A DNA stretch of 64,000 bases from Prosthecodimorpha staleyi. Its GTDB lineage: Bacteria > Pseudomonadota > Alphaproteobacteria > Rhizobiales > Ancalomicrobiaceae. Below the pieces are notes generated by a model. That model did no database searches, was not told where the DNA came from, and was given only the letters and a program-made list of their open reading frames with translations. The position numbers and the translations under genes were made by a program. The DNA lies in assembly GCF_018729455.1 (NCBI RefSeq), contig NZ_JAHHZF010000008.1, positions 124,001 to 188,000 on the forward strand. The letters run 5' to 3'. Positions 17,216 through 26,521 of this stretch are shown piece after piece (within the stretch, counting starts at the first letter, position 1; each line of letters begins with the position of its first letter).

Positions 17216-19462
17216 ATGTTCAGTCTCTATCGTTTCTCCATTCCGCTGGTCGTGGCCGTGCTCGGGCTGGCGCTTGTCGCCGGGATCACCGCGCAGCAAT
17301 TCCTCACCGGCTGGTTCCTGCGCGATGTCGAACTGCGCTCCGAACTGATCTTCAACTCCGTGGAGCCGGCGGTCCGCCGCCAGGCCGCCGACAGCGACGA
17401 AGCCGGCCTTGGCCGGACCTTCGACGGCATCTCGCGCGACGAACGCGTCCTCGCCATCGGGTTGTGCGATGCGGCCGGGCGGATGGTTGCGGCCTCGCGC
17501 AATTGGCCGGGCGAAACGATCTGCCGGGAAGACAAGCCGGCGGCCGGTACCGAGCGGCGCGGCGCCGTCTACGAACGCCGCCAGCTCTCGTCCGGACCGG
17601 TCCTGATCGCCGGCTTCCCGCTGGCGATCGATCCGACGCGCAACTGGCGCCTGATGGTCCTGCACGACATGGGCTTCGCCTCGTCGCGCACCACGGCGGC
17701 GCTGACCACCCTGGTCGCCTTCGTCGGTCTTCTGATTGCGCTCGGCGTGCTGATCACCGTGGCGGTGACGCGGGTCACGCTGACGACCTGGTCGCGCGCC
17801 ATCGTCCAGTCGCTCGATCCGCGCACCCGCTCGCGGCCGGAGGCCGACATCGCGCCGGAACTGCGTCCGGTCGTGCGCGAGGTCCGCCAGACCCTGCGCG
17901 ATATCGACATCGGCCGGATGCGCGGCAGTCCGATCCGCGTCGCCTGGACGCCGACCACCCTGCAGGAGGTCATCCACGACGAACTGCCGGGCTCCGAGGT
18001 GATCGTGGTCTCCAATCGCGAACCCTACATCCATGACCGCGACGGCGACCGGATCATCGTTCGCCGTCCGGCCAGCGGCCTGGTCACGGCGCTGGAGCCG
18101 ATCATCCGCGCCACCCGCGGGGTCTGGATCGCCCATGGCAGCGGCAGCGCCGACCGTGAAACGGTCAATGCGTCGGATCGCGTCGCCGTGCCGCCGGAGG
18201 ACCCGGCCTATACGCTGCGCCGCGTCTGGCTGACCGAGGAGGAGGAGAACGGATACTACTATCGCTTCTCCAACGAAGGTCTCTGGCCGCTTTGTCACAT
18301 CGCCTTCGTCCGGCCGCAGTTCAGGCGGGAGGATTGGGAGATCTACCGGGCCGTCAACCAGCGTTTCGCGGATACCATCGTGGCCGAGGCGAAATCCAAG
18401 AACCCGATCGTCTTCGTTCAGGACTATCACTTCGCCCTGCTGCCGCGCATGATCCGGCAGCGGCTGCCCGAAGCCACCGTGATCACCTTCTGGCACATCC
18501 CCTGGCCGAATGCGGAGGTCTTCTCGATCTGCCCGTGGCGCGAGGAGATCCTGGACGGTCTGCTGGGCTCGTCGATCCTGGGCTTCCACACCCGCTTCCA
18601 CGTCAACAATTTCATCGAATCTGTCGACCGTTTCATGGAGAGCCATATCGACCGGGAACTCTCGACCATCTCGACCGGCGGCGAAAACACCCTGGTCAAT
18701 GCCTATCCGATCTCGATCGAATGGCCGCCGCGGGCGCTTCTTGGATTGCCGACCGTCGGCGACTGCCGGCGCCGGCTGCGCGAGCGGCTCGGCCTCGGAC
18801 CGGACGTGAAGATCGGCGTCGGGGTCGAGCGCTTCGACTACACCAAGGGCATTCCCGACCGGCTGCGTGCCGTGGGCATCCTGCTGGAACGGCACCCGGA
18901 ATGGATCGGACGCTTCGTCTTCGTGCAGGTCGCCGCGCCGACGCGTGCCAAGCTCGAGGCCTATCGCGGGCTGCAGGACGAGGCGATCGCGGTCGCCGAG
19001 ACGATCAATGCCCGCTACGCGCGCGACGGCTGGAAGCCGATCGAACTGATCGTCCGGCATCACGAGCCCGACGAGGTGCTCGAACTGTTCCGGGCCGCCG
19101 ATTTCTGCGTCGTCACCAGTCTGCATGACGGCATGAATCTGGTCGCCAAGGAATTCGTCGCCTCCCGCGAGGACGATCGCGGCGTGCTGGTGCTGTCGAC
19201 CTTTGCGGGCGCCTCGCGGGAACTGCTGGAGGCCCTGCTGGTCAACCCCTACGACATGGACACGCTCGCCGAGACGCTGGTCCGTGCCCTGTCGATGCCC
19301 GAGGAGGAGCAGCGCGACCGCATGCGGCTGATGCGCGAACTGGTGCGCGACAACAACGTCTATGCCTGGGCCGGCAGCATGCTTCTGGAGGCCGCGCGCA
19401 TGCGCAAGCGGCGCGAGGTGCAGAGTCATTTCGGCGCGACACGATGGGGAACGGCGCCGTGA
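17216..19462 (+). CDS. otsA: Membrane-anchored trehalose-6-phosphate synthase
   Basis: 748 residues, far longer than the roughly 470 of E. coli OtsA. The first 250 residues form an extra module: a membrane span at 8-28, a periplasmic segment of about 130 residues, a second span at about 160-183, then a short HAMP-like helix. The catalytic GT20 domain fills the rest, with [49 protein letters not shown] and [16 protein letters not shown] in the expected order. It makes trehalose-6-phosphate from UDP-glucose and glucose-6-phosphate. The sensor-like N-terminus suggests synthesis is tied to the membrane or to an external signal (inference). It overlaps otsB and is divergent from GH15. Confidence 0.93.
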   Translation: MFSLYRFSIPLVVAVLGLALVAGITAQQFLTGWFLRDVELRSELIFNSVEPAVRRQAADSDEAGLGRTFDGISRDERVLAIGLCDAAGRMVAASRNWPGETICREDKPAAGTERRGAVYERRQLSSGPVLIAGFPLAIDPTRNWRLMVLHDMGFASSRTTAALTTLVAFVGLLIALGVLITVAVTRVTLTTWSRAIVQSLDPRTRSRPEADIAPELRPVVREVRQTLRDIDIGRMRGSPIRVAWTPTTLQEVIHDELPGSEVIVVSNREPYIHDRDGDRIIVRRPASGLVTALEPIIRATRGVWIAHGSGSADRETVNASDRVAVPPEDPAYTLRRVWLTEEEENGYYYRFSNEGLWPLCHIAFVRPQFRREDWEIYRAVNQRFADTIVAEAKSKNPIVFVQDYHFALLPRMIRQRLPEATVITFWHIPWPNAEVFSICPWREEILDGLLGSSILGFHTRFHVNNFIESVDRFMESHIDRELSTISTGGENTLVNAYPISIEWPPRALLGLPTVGDCRRRLRERLGLGPDVKIGVGVERFDYTKGIPDRLRAVGILLERHPEWIGRFVFVQVAAPTRAKLEAYRGLQDEAIAVAETINARYARDGWKPIELIVRHHEPDEVLELFRAADFCVVTSLHDGMNLVAKEFVASREDDRGVLVLSTFAGASRELLEALLVNPYDMDTLAETLVRALSMPEEEQRDRMRLMRELVRDNNVYAWAGSMLLEAARMRKRREVQSHFGATRWGTAP

Positions 19463-20244
19463 CGGCCTCCGAAACCCGGCTCCCGCCGCCGCTCTTCGTC
19501 CCCGACGACGACCTGCCGGTGATCTGGTCGCCGGAATGGGCGCCGTTCCTGGATATCGACGGCACGCTGCTCGACATTGCCGCCCGTCCCGACGACGTCT
19601 TCGTGCCCGACCGCCTGATCGAGACCCTGACGGCCATCGCCGACACCTGCGGCTGCCTGGCGCTGGTCACCGGTCGCAGCCTCCCTCAGGCCGATGCCCT
19701 GTTCGGGGCGGGCCGCTTCGACGTTGCCGCCAACCATGGCGCGGTCATGCGCATCGGCGGCGTGGTGTGCGACCAGGCCGGCGACCCGGGCGCCGCCGAA
19801 GCGATGGCGGCGGCGTTGCGGCCGGCCGTCGACCGGCATGACGGCGCCTTCGTCGAGGAGAAGGGGCACTCGGTCGCGGTCCACTACCGGGCTGCGCCGG
19901 AGGCCGAGCCGTTCCTGCTGCAGGCGGCGCATGAGGCGATCCGCGGATCGGGTGATGCCTGGCGCATCCTGATCGGCAAGGCGGTGATCGAGATCGCGCC
20001 GCAATCCGCCACCAAGGGGACCGCCATCGCCCGGTTCCTGGCCGATCCGGCCTATCGCCGGCGGCGGCCCTTCTTTGCCGGCGACGACACCACCGACGAG
20101 GATGCCTTCGTGGCCGTGGCGGCGGCCGGCGGGCTCGGCGTGCTGATCGGGCCGGAGCGCAAGACGGCGGCCCGATACCGCCTGCCGTCGCCGGGCGCCT
20201 TCCGGTCCTGGCTGGACGGCAGTGTCGCCGGCCGTTCCGGCTGA
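19459..20244 (+). CDS. otsB: Trehalose-6-phosphate phosphatase
   Basis: 261 residues from a GTG that overlaps the otsA stop (GTGA) and has GGGGAA seven bases upstream. An ATG at 19444 in the same frame is possible but has no ribosome binding site. The HAD-superfamily motifs are FLDIDGTLLDIA near the N-terminus, ALVTGRSL, EDKGHSVAVHYR-like EEKGHSVAVHYR in the middle, and GDDTTDEDAF near residue 210. It dephosphorylates trehalose-6-phosphate to trehalose, the second step after OtsA, and translational coupling should keep the two enzymes in balance. The domain is single and intact. Confidence 0.92.
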   Translation: MTASETRLPPPLFVPDDDLPVIWSPEWAPFLDIDGTLLDIAARPDDVFVPDRLIETLTAIADTCGCLALVTGRSLPQADALFGAGRFDVAANHGAVMRIGGVVCDQAGDPGAAEAMAAALRPAVDRHDGAFVEEKGHSVAVHYRAAPEAEPFLLQAAHEAIRGSGDAWRILIGKAVIEIAPQSATKGTAIARFLADPAYRRRRPFFAGDDTTDEDAFVAVAAAGGLGVLIGPERKTAARYRLPSPGAFRSWLDGSVAGRSG

Positions 20245-20288
20245 CATCGCAGCCGAATGCCGGCGGCGGGCGGCCGTCATCGGCGCCC

Positions 20289-20996
20289 TCAGCGCCGGCT
20301 GACCTCGGTCAGGAATTTCTGTCGGATCGCCCGGCCGAAATCCCGGTAGCCGTCCGCCGGCACCACGAAGGAGGCCGGGCCGCCGGCGATGTTGGCCCGG
20401 TACCAGGCCTCCAGCGTGTCCTTCTCGTCGCCTTCCAGGATCGGCAGCCCGTTGACGGTCACCTCCTGGCGCACCAGCGCGTCGCGCTCGGCGGCGGGCG
20501 GGACGGTCGGGTTGCAGTTGTCCTTGCCGTCGCCGGATACGTCGACCACGGTCCGCTCCGGCCGGGTCGGGATCGAGGGCAGCATCTTGACCTGGACGAA
20601 ATGCAGCATGGCCGCCGCGCAGGTGAACTCGCCCGGCCGGCGCGCGGCGCTGCGAATCCGCACGGCGAGGCTGCGCGCATCGGCGACCGTGCCGATCCGA
20701 GTCCAGGGCACGGTCAGCGACGGCCGGTCGCTCCATTGCACCATGGCGACCAGGATCGCGCCGTGCGGCCCGCCCAGGATCGCCCGTTGGATGGCGGCAT
20801 CCTCGAGCGCTTGGGCGATGCCCTCCATCTGCAGCCGGAAGCGGTGCTCGTCGACCGAGCCCGACACGTCGACGGCCAGCACCAGGGCGGTATCGACGCC
20901 GGTCGAGGCGGCGCCGGCCGCAGGCGCCGGACGGCCGGCCATCGCCGGAAGCGCCAGCAGGGCGCCCGCGAGGAGACGGGTCAGACGACGGCTCAC
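20289..20996 (-). CDS. DUF1194 von Willebrand A-domain exported protein
   Basis: 235 residues starting at a GTG that overlaps the stop of the pentapeptide-repeat gene (GTGA). Residues 5-27 are a signal peptide ending APAAGAAS. A VWA fold follows, with the metal-site DVSGSVDEHRF at about residues 41-51, AILVAMVQWSD, the threonine replaced by TCAAAMLHF, and VVDVSGDGKDNC. DUF1194 proteins are predicted periplasmic adhesion or scaffolding modules without known partners. The frame is open much further upstream but those residues belong to antisense of the pentapeptide gene. Tight coupling suggests it works with that protein. Confidence 0.82.
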   Translation of the reverse strand: MSRRLTRLLAGALLALPAMAGRPAPAAGAASTGVDTALVLAVDVSGSVDEHRFRLQMEGIAQALEDAAIQRAILGGPHGAILVAMVQWSDRPSLTVPWTRIGTVADARSLAVRIRSAARRPGEFTCAAAMLHFVQVKMLPSIPTRPERTVVDVSGDGKDNCNPTVPPAAERDALVRQEVTVNGLPILEGDEKDTLEAWYRANIAGGPASFVVPADGYRDFGRAIRQKFLTEVSRR

Positions 20997-21835
20997 CGGA
21001 CGATCCGATCCCGGTTGAGTGCCCTGTCGAGCCCGATGGCGCGATCGAGGCCCTTCATGTCGCGGAACACGGCCTGCGCCAGATCGGCGCCGTCGAATTT
21101 GGTGCCGGTCACGTCCGCGCCGGTGAAGTCGGCGCCGGTCAGATCGGCCCCGGTCAGGTCCGCACCCGACAGGTCGGCGCCGATGAACTTGGCCCAGGCG
21201 AAGCGGACGCCGTAGAGCTCCGCGCCGCGCAGCCGGGCGCCGGAGAGATCCGCCATCTCCAGGAAGGTGTGCGGATGCAGTTCGATCACGGTCAGCCGGT
21301 AGTTGCCGAGCCGGGCCCCGGTCAGGTCCGCGCCGCGCAGATTGGCGCCGACCATGCGGGCGAAGATGCGGGCGCCGGAGAGGTCGGCGCCGGCGAAGTT
21401 CGGCGCCTCGCCGGCCGCCTTGGGGTTGAGGTCGAGTTCGGTCGTGACCGACAGGCGGAGCAGGCTCGCGCCGCGCAGATCCGCGCCCGCGAAATTGGTC
21501 CGTTGCACGGTCGAACGGTCGAGATGGGCTCCGGCCAGCCGCGCATGAGACAGGTCCGCGCCCGCGAAATCGACTGCATGCAGGTTGGCCCGGTCGAGCC
21601 GCGCGGCCTTGAAGTCCAGGCCGGCAAGATCGAGGTAGCTGAGATCGCGGCCGGTCAGATCGATCGGCTTGGAGCGGTCGGCGGCGGCGAGCAGCCGGGC
21701 GACTTCGATGTCGGACAGTTCGGCCGCGAATCCGACGGCCGGCACGATCAGCGCGACAGCGAATGCGGCCGCCGCTGCGGCCTTGCCCATGCCATGCCGC
21801 ACCCGGCAGGACTTTCGTGTTCCGGCTCCCGGCAT
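20993..21835 (-). CDS. Pentapeptide-repeat exported protein
   Basis: 280 residues from the ATG at 21835; an alternative ATG at 21790 would trim 15 residues. Residues 16-38 form a signal peptide ending VGFAAELS. From about residue 60 to the end the chain is a run of five-residue repeats of the A(D/N)LxX type, for example GADLSGADLTGADLTG and TGADFTGADVTG. Such repeats fold as a right-handed quadrilateral beta helix. The run is interrupted by a less regular part around SVTTELDLNPKAAGEA. Unlike cytoplasmic DNA-mimic members such as Qnr, this one is exported, so gyrase protection is unlikely. It is coupled by a GTGA overlap to the DUF1194 gene. Confidence 0.82.
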   Translation of the reverse strand: MPGAGTRKSCRVRHGMGKAAAAAAFAVALIVPAVGFAAELSDIEVARLLAAADRSKPIDLTGRDLSYLDLAGLDFKAARLDRANLHAVDFAGADLSHARLAGAHLDRSTVQRTNFAGADLRGASLLRLSVTTELDLNPKAAGEAPNFAGADLSGARIFARMVGANLRGADLTGARLGNYRLTVIELHPHTFLEMADLSGARLRGAELYGVRFAWAKFIGADLSGADLTGADLTGADFTGADVTGTKFDGADLAQAVFRDMKGLDRAIGLDRALNRDRIVR

Positions 21836-21942
21836 GTCCGTCCCGCCTGCTCGGCCCCGCCTCCCGCGGGGGCGCCCGATCCGCAGTCGACACCCTACCA
21901 CGGCGGCGGGGCCGACGGGCAAGCCCGCTATCGGCCCCGGGC

Positions 21943-22030
21943 GGGCACGATGTCGCGAGCTGTGCGGAGAGCCCGTCAGGCCCGCCAAGCGGGCACGATG
22001 TCGCGAGCTGTGCGGAGAGCCCGTCAGGCC
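21943..22030. repeat. 48-base tandem duplication covering the 3' end of the YihY gene
   Basis: A 40-base sequence starting GGGCACGATGTCGCGAGC is present at 21943-21982 and again, without a mismatch, at 21991-22030. The right copy contains the YihY stop codon; the left copy is non-coding and downstream of it. Between them GCCCGC-CAA-GCGGGC (21980-21994) can form a hairpin. The identity suggests a recent duplication. Confidence 0.85.
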
Positions 22031-22941
22031 TTGCGGGCGGGCACTTCGCCCTTCAGCGCCAGCACGGCGTGATTGATCTCGGCACCGAACAGAAAGATGA
22101 TCCCGATGATGTAGAAGAACAGCATCGAGGCGATAATCCCGGCAAGACCCGCATAGGTTCGGGTATAGGTCGCGAAGTGCGAGAAATAGTAGGAGAACAC
22201 CAGGCCGGCGATGAACCACAGACCGAGCGTCACCAGCACGCCGGGCAGGACGCCCATGGTCGTCTGCCGGCGGGCCGGCAGGAACAGATGGGCGGCATAG
22301 AGGAAGCAGAACACGCCGGCGGAGAAGAAGACCAGCGGCAGCCGGTTGAAGTAGGAATAGTAGGGCGCCATGTCGGGGACGCGCGGGATCAGGAAGTCCC
22401 AGACCACCGGCAGCACGATCACCAGGAAGCCGAGCCCCAGGATGGTGATGCCGCCGACCAGCATGAAGAAGGTGCCCTCGAGGCGCCGGATCAGGAAATG
22501 GCGCGTATCATAGGCCCGGTAGGCATAGTTGAGGCCCATGCGCAGGCTTTCGACCAGTCCGGTCACGATCACCACCAGCAGAATCGCACCGACCGTCAGG
22601 ACCTGGGTCTGCGAGCCCGACAGGACCGCCGTCACTTCCGGCTTGAGGATGCGCACCACCTCCTCGGGCAGCACCGCGAAGATGCCGCCGGTGCCCTGCT
22701 CGGCCGCTGCCGCCAGTTCGGCCCCGCCCCAGTAGCCGGCGATACCGGTGATCAGGATCATGAACGGAAAGAGCGAGAACAGGATGGCGAAGGCGATGTT
22801 CGACGCATGCGCGAAGGACTCGTTGCGCAGCAGGCCCCAATAGAAGGCCTCCCAAAAGACCCAGCCCATCGCCCGAAGGCCGCGGAGAGACGCATTCGGC
22901 GATGGAGCACTCATGAGCAGGGATTCTGTGGCGTCCGACAT
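22024..22941 (-). CDS. YihY/BrkB family integral membrane protein
   Basis: 305 residues from the ATG at 22941; an ATG at 22914 is an equal alternative as neither has a clear ribosome binding site. Six or more membrane spans are visible (for example NIAFAILFSLFPFMILITGI at about residues 47-66 and FFMLVGGITILGLGFLVIVL in the middle). The family motif region ASNIAFAILFSLFPF and the C-terminal FLFGAEINHAVLALKGE are typical of YihY/BrkB (formerly wrongly called ribonuclease BN). The molecular function is unsettled. The last codons and stop lie inside a 48-base tandem duplication. Confidence 0.9.
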   Translation of the reverse strand: MSDATESLLMSAPSPNASLRGLRAMGWVFWEAFYWGLLRNESFAHASNIAFAILFSLFPFMILITGIAGYWGGAELAAAAEQGTGGIFAVLPEEVVRILKPEVTAVLSGSQTQVLTVGAILLVVIVTGLVESLRMGLNYAYRAYDTRHFLIRRLEGTFFMLVGGITILGLGFLVIVLPVVWDFLIPRVPDMAPYYSYFNRLPLVFFSAGVFCFLYAAHLFLPARRQTTMGVLPGVLVTLGLWFIAGLVFSYYFSHFATYTRTYAGLAGIIASMLFFYIIGIIFLFGAEINHAVLALKGEVPARKA

Positions 22942-23188
22942 GGGCGCGGACCATAGTCGGCGGAAACGCAACGCACAACGGGGCTGCCCGTCAGCAGTTC
23001 CGCGAAATGGGCGGAAATTCCGGCTTCTGTCCTGCGGCCGGCCGTCGCGACGGCACCGGGCGTGAGATGACGGACCGGAAGCCGATCCTGGGCGCCGGTC
23101 CGGCTCGACCCGACAGGTCTTTTGCCGCATTGTGCCGCCACCTTTGCGGCACTGCACATGCCCCTGAACGCGAATTCCGGACCTCGCC

Positions 23189-25834
23189 TTGCTTCGACAT
23201 CTGATCGCCCGTCTCTTCCGCCTCGCCCTGCTGGCAACCGTGCTGGCTCTCACTCCGCTGGCATCGGCTGTCATGCCGGTGCCGCCAGTCGTGACCGCCC
23301 GCGCGCAGGATGCGCCCGCGCCCGCGGCACCGCCGGTCGAGGAGGTCAAGCGGCCGGAAAACCCGCAGGCCCTGCTCAACGCCTGGAAGGTCGAGATCGA
23401 CCAGATCACGGCGGGCACCCAGCGCGAATCGCTGACCGACCGGCAATTGACGGATCTGCGCGGTCGGGCCGAACAGGTTCGTGCCAAGGCCGGCGAACTG
23501 ATCGACCAGCTCACGCCCGGCGTCCAGGCGGCCGAGGCCCGGCTCAAGCAGCTCGGTCCGGCGCCGCAGAAGCCGAAAGAGGGCGAACCGCCGCCTCCGG
23601 CCGAATCCGATGCGGTCAAGCAGGATCGTGCGCAGCTCGACAAGCAGTTGGCCGAACTGCAGGGCTTCACCAAGCAGGCGAGCCTGATCCAGCTCAAGGC
23701 CGACGAGGTCGTGAAGTCGATCGGGGACCGCCGCCGCGACCGGTTCAACCGCGCCGTGATGGAGCAGAGCCGCTCCATTCTCGACCCGACCCTCTGGCTC
23801 GAGGCCGCCGCCGCCCTGCCGGGCACCATCGCGGCATTCGGCTTCCTGCTGCGCGACTGGGGCGGTCTGTTCATGGCCCGCGGCAGCCTGACCGCCATCG
23901 GCGTGCTGGGACTTGCGATCGTCTTCCTCGGTCTGCTGCTGCGGCCGATCCGTCGGCGGCTCCTGCTCGCCACCGACCGCAATCCGGACGCGGTCAATCC
24001 TTCGCCCTTCGCCAAGTCGGGCGCCGCCGCCGCGATCGTGGTCGTCAACACCGCCCTGCCGCTGATCGCCTTGATGACGCTGTTGGTCGCGCTCAGGGCG
24101 CTCGATCTCAATCCCGACCGGATCGAGCAGACGCTGGTGGCCCTGATGATCGCCGCCGCCGTGGCCTCGGCCGCCTATAGCCTGGGCCTCGCCATCCTGG
24201 CGCCGACCAAGCCGCAATGGCGGCTGATCGGCATTTCCGATGCCGCCGCCCAGCAGCTGATCCGCGTCGTCGGTCTGCTCACCGCCAGCTTCGGCGTCGG
24301 CATTTTCGTGATCCGCATCCTGCCCGTGCTGGCTGCGCCGCTGTCGCTGATCATCGCCCTGTCCGGGCTCTTCGCCCTGCTCGACATCGGTCTGACCATG
24401 CTGGCGCTGCGCACCGTCGCGGCCAGCCTCGCCGCCGACGATGAGGCGAAGCGGCCGGAGGTGCCGACACCCGGCCCGGCTTCGGCGGCGCCGGCCGAGC
24501 GCGGCCATTCGATCCTGTGGCGCTGGCTGGTGCCGATCGCCTGGATCGCCGCCATTGCCGGCGCCGTGGCGGCGCTGACCGGTTTCGTCGCCCTTTCCCG
24601 TTTCATCGCCTATCAGCTGATCTGGGCCGGCCTGAACATCGCCGTGCTTTACATCCTGCTGGTCCTGGTCGACGAGGCGCTGACGGCCACCTTCCGGCGG
24701 GAGACGCGCGTCGGCCTGTCGCTCAACCGCTCGATGGGCTTCGGGATGGAGACGGTCGAACAGGTCGGAGTGGTCCTGTCCGGCCTCGGCCGGCTGGCGC
24801 TGATCGGTTTCGTGGTCGCCATGATCCTGCTGCCGCTCGGCTTTTCCTCCGAGGACCTGATCCAGGACGCCAAGGCGGCCTTCTTCGGCTTCAAGGTCGG
24901 CGGCCTGACCGTCTCGCTGTCGTCGATCCTCGGCGCCGTCATCGTGTTCATGATCGCGGTCGCGGTCACCGGGGGCGTCAAGGGCTGGCTGGAGGCCCGC
25001 TTCCTGCCGCGGACCCGGCTCGATCCGGGCCTGAAGAACTCGATCCTGACCGCCTTCGGCTATATCGGCTACATCGTCGCCGGCGCGCTCGCCTTCTCGT
25101 CGGTCGGCGTCAGTCTGGAGAACGTGGCCATCGTCGCCGGCGCCCTGTCGGTCGGTATCGGCTTCGGCCTGCAGTCGATCGTCAACAACTTCGTTTCCGG
25201 CCTGATCCTGCTCGCCGAACGCCCGATCAAAACCGGCGACATGATCGAGATCGGCGCCGAGCGCGGCTTCGTGCGCAAGATCAACGTGCGTTCGACCGAG
25301 ATCGAGACCTTCGACCGCGCCAGCCTGATCGTGCCGAATTCCTCGCTGATCACCGGCACGGTCAAGAACTGGATGCACCGGGACATGACCGGTCGCGTTC
25401 TGGTCAATGTCGGCGTCGCCTACAATGCGGATCCCGAGCAGGTGCGCGAGATCCTGCTGGCCGCCGCCAAGGCGCACCGGTTGGTGATGATCTTCCCGGC
25501 GCCGTCGGCCTTCTTCACCGATTTCGGCGAATCGGCGCTGATGTTCCGCCTGATCTGCACCGTCCCGATGGTCACCGACGCCTTCTCGGTGGAGAGCGAT
25601 CTGCGCTTCGACATCATGAAGCGTTTACGCTCTCACGGTATCGACATCCCCTATGCCCAGCGCGACCTGCATGTCCGCCAGCTCGACGACCTGCGCGACC
25701 TTCTGGCCCGCCATTTCGCTTCCGCCGCGCCCGGCCCGGCGGCAACGCGGTCGGCCGAAGGCGATGGCGGGGCGGAAGCCGGCGGGAGCGGGCGCGCGAC
25801 CCCCGATGGAGCGCCGCGGCCGGCCCGGGGCTGA
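23189..25834 (+). CDS. Large mechanosensitive ion channel, MscS superfamily with DUF3772
   Basis: 881 residues from a TTG start. Residues 7-39 are a signal peptide (ends TARAQDAPA). A periplasmic coiled-coil part of about 180 residues, rich in Gln, Glu and Lys, corresponds to DUF3772. About ten membrane spans follow between roughly 200 and 660. The C-terminal MscS core has the pore-lining helix and beta domain: GALSVGIGFGLQSIVNNFVSG, ERPIKTGDMIEIG and VPNSSLITGTVKNWMHRD. The architecture is that of MscK/YbdG-like or DUF3772 channels of Rhizobiales, which release solutes on hypo-osmotic shock. The nearby trehalose genes fit an osmotic theme, though co-regulation is not shown. Confidence 0.92.
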   Translation: MLRHLIARLFRLALLATVLALTPLASAVMPVPPVVTARAQDAPAPAAPPVEEVKRPENPQALLNAWKVEIDQITAGTQRESLTDRQLTDLRGRAEQVRAKAGELIDQLTPGVQAAEARLKQLGPAPQKPKEGEPPPPAESDAVKQDRAQLDKQLAELQGFTKQASLIQLKADEVVKSIGDRRRDRFNRAVMEQSRSILDPTLWLEAAAALPGTIAAFGFLLRDWGGLFMARGSLTAIGVLGLAIVFLGLLLRPIRRRLLLATDRNPDAVNPSPFAKSGAAAAIVVVNTALPLIALMTLLVALRALDLNPDRIEQTLVALMIAAAVASAAYSLGLAILAPTKPQWRLIGISDAAAQQLIRVVGLLTASFGVGIFVIRILPVLAAPLSLIIALSGLFALLDIGLTMLALRTVAASLAADDEAKRPEVPTPGPASAAPAERGHSILWRWLVPIAWIAAIAGAVAALTGFVALSRFIAYQLIWAGLNIAVLYILLVLVDEALTATFRRETRVGLSLNRSMGFGMETVEQVGVVLSGLGRLALIGFVVAMILLPLGFSSEDLIQDAKAAFFGFKVGGLTVSLSSILGAVIVFMIAVAVTGGVKGWLEARFLPRTRLDPGLKNSILTAFGYIGYIVAGALAFSSVGVSLENVAIVAGALSVGIGFGLQSIVNNFVSGLILLAERPIKTGDMIEIGAERGFVRKINVRSTEIETFDRASLIVPNSSLITGTVKNWMHRDMTGRVLVNVGVAYNADPEQVREILLAAAKAHRLVMIFPAPSAFFTDFGESALMFRLICTVPMVTDAFSVESDLRFDIMKRLRSHGIDIPYAQRDLHVRQLDDLRDLLARHFASAAPGPAATRSAEGDGGAEAGGSGRATPDGAPRPARG

Positions 25835-25924
25835 ACCGTCCGGCCGCACGCGCCTTCCCGCCATCCGACCTTTGCGCATCCGGCCGGCCCCACGGGGGCG
25901 CGCGGGCGCCATCGAGGCCTGCCG

Positions 25925-26452
25925 ATGAACCTCTCCTCCGCATTCCGTATCGGCCGTGCCGGCCTCGCGCCGGCGCTCGCCGCCCTGCTCGCCGGCTGTT
26001 CTGCCGCCCCCGAGGTGCCGCCCGCCCAGCCGGCCTTCTACCAGCGGCTCGACCAGTCCGGCGGGGCGGTCGATCCGGCCTCCTCGCTCGGCATGGTCAA
26101 CCACTACCGCGCCAATCTCGGTGCCCCGCCGCTCGTCTGGGATCCGGCGCTCGCCCGCATCGCCGAGACGCAGGCGCGCCGGATGGCCGCGCTCGACCGT
26201 GTACAGTCCGAGCAGGAGGCCAAGCTCGACGGCGAACTGAAGGCGGCCGGCATCGGCTTCCGCAGCTATGCCAGCAACCTGACGGCCGGCTACCGCACCT
26301 TCGCCGAGGCCTTCTCGGGCTGGCGCGAGTTGAAGCAGCACAACGCCAACATGATCGATCCGCGCAAGACCCGCATCGGTCTCGCCACCGCGCAGGCGCC
26401 GGGCTCGAAATACAAGATCTTCTGGGCGATGGTGCTGGTCGAGCCGATGTGA
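25925..26452 (+). CDS. CAP/SCP-domain lipoprotein
   Basis: 175 residues. A short basic start and hydrophobic core lead to a lipobox LLAGC at residues 20-24, so the mature protein should be lipid-anchored at Cys24. The CAP-like part starts at VNHYRANLGAPPLVWDPAL (about 58-76) and ends KIFWAMVLVEPM. Tracts such as AETQARRMAALDRV and FSGWRELKQHNANMIDP replace the canonical His and Glu positions only partly. CAP proteins of bacteria are envelope proteins of mostly unknown activity. It lies 90 bases after the channel gene on the same strand. Confidence 0.82.
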   Translation: MNLSSAFRIGRAGLAPALAALLAGCSAAPEVPPAQPAFYQRLDQSGGAVDPASSLGMVNHYRANLGAPPLVWDPALARIAETQARRMAALDRVQSEQEAKLDGELKAAGIGFRSYASNLTAGYRTFAEAFSGWRELKQHNANMIDPRKTRIGLATAQAPGSKYKIFWAMVLVEPM

Positions 26453-26521
26453 CGCGTCGGGCCGGCTTGCCGCACTGCAGCATCGGCAGTATGGTCCGCT
26501 CCCCTTGCGCGGAGCCCGCCC

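Noticed and set aside
17207-19429. Leftward 740-codon frame opposite otsA
   Set aside because: Shadow of the GT20 gene; composition artefact.
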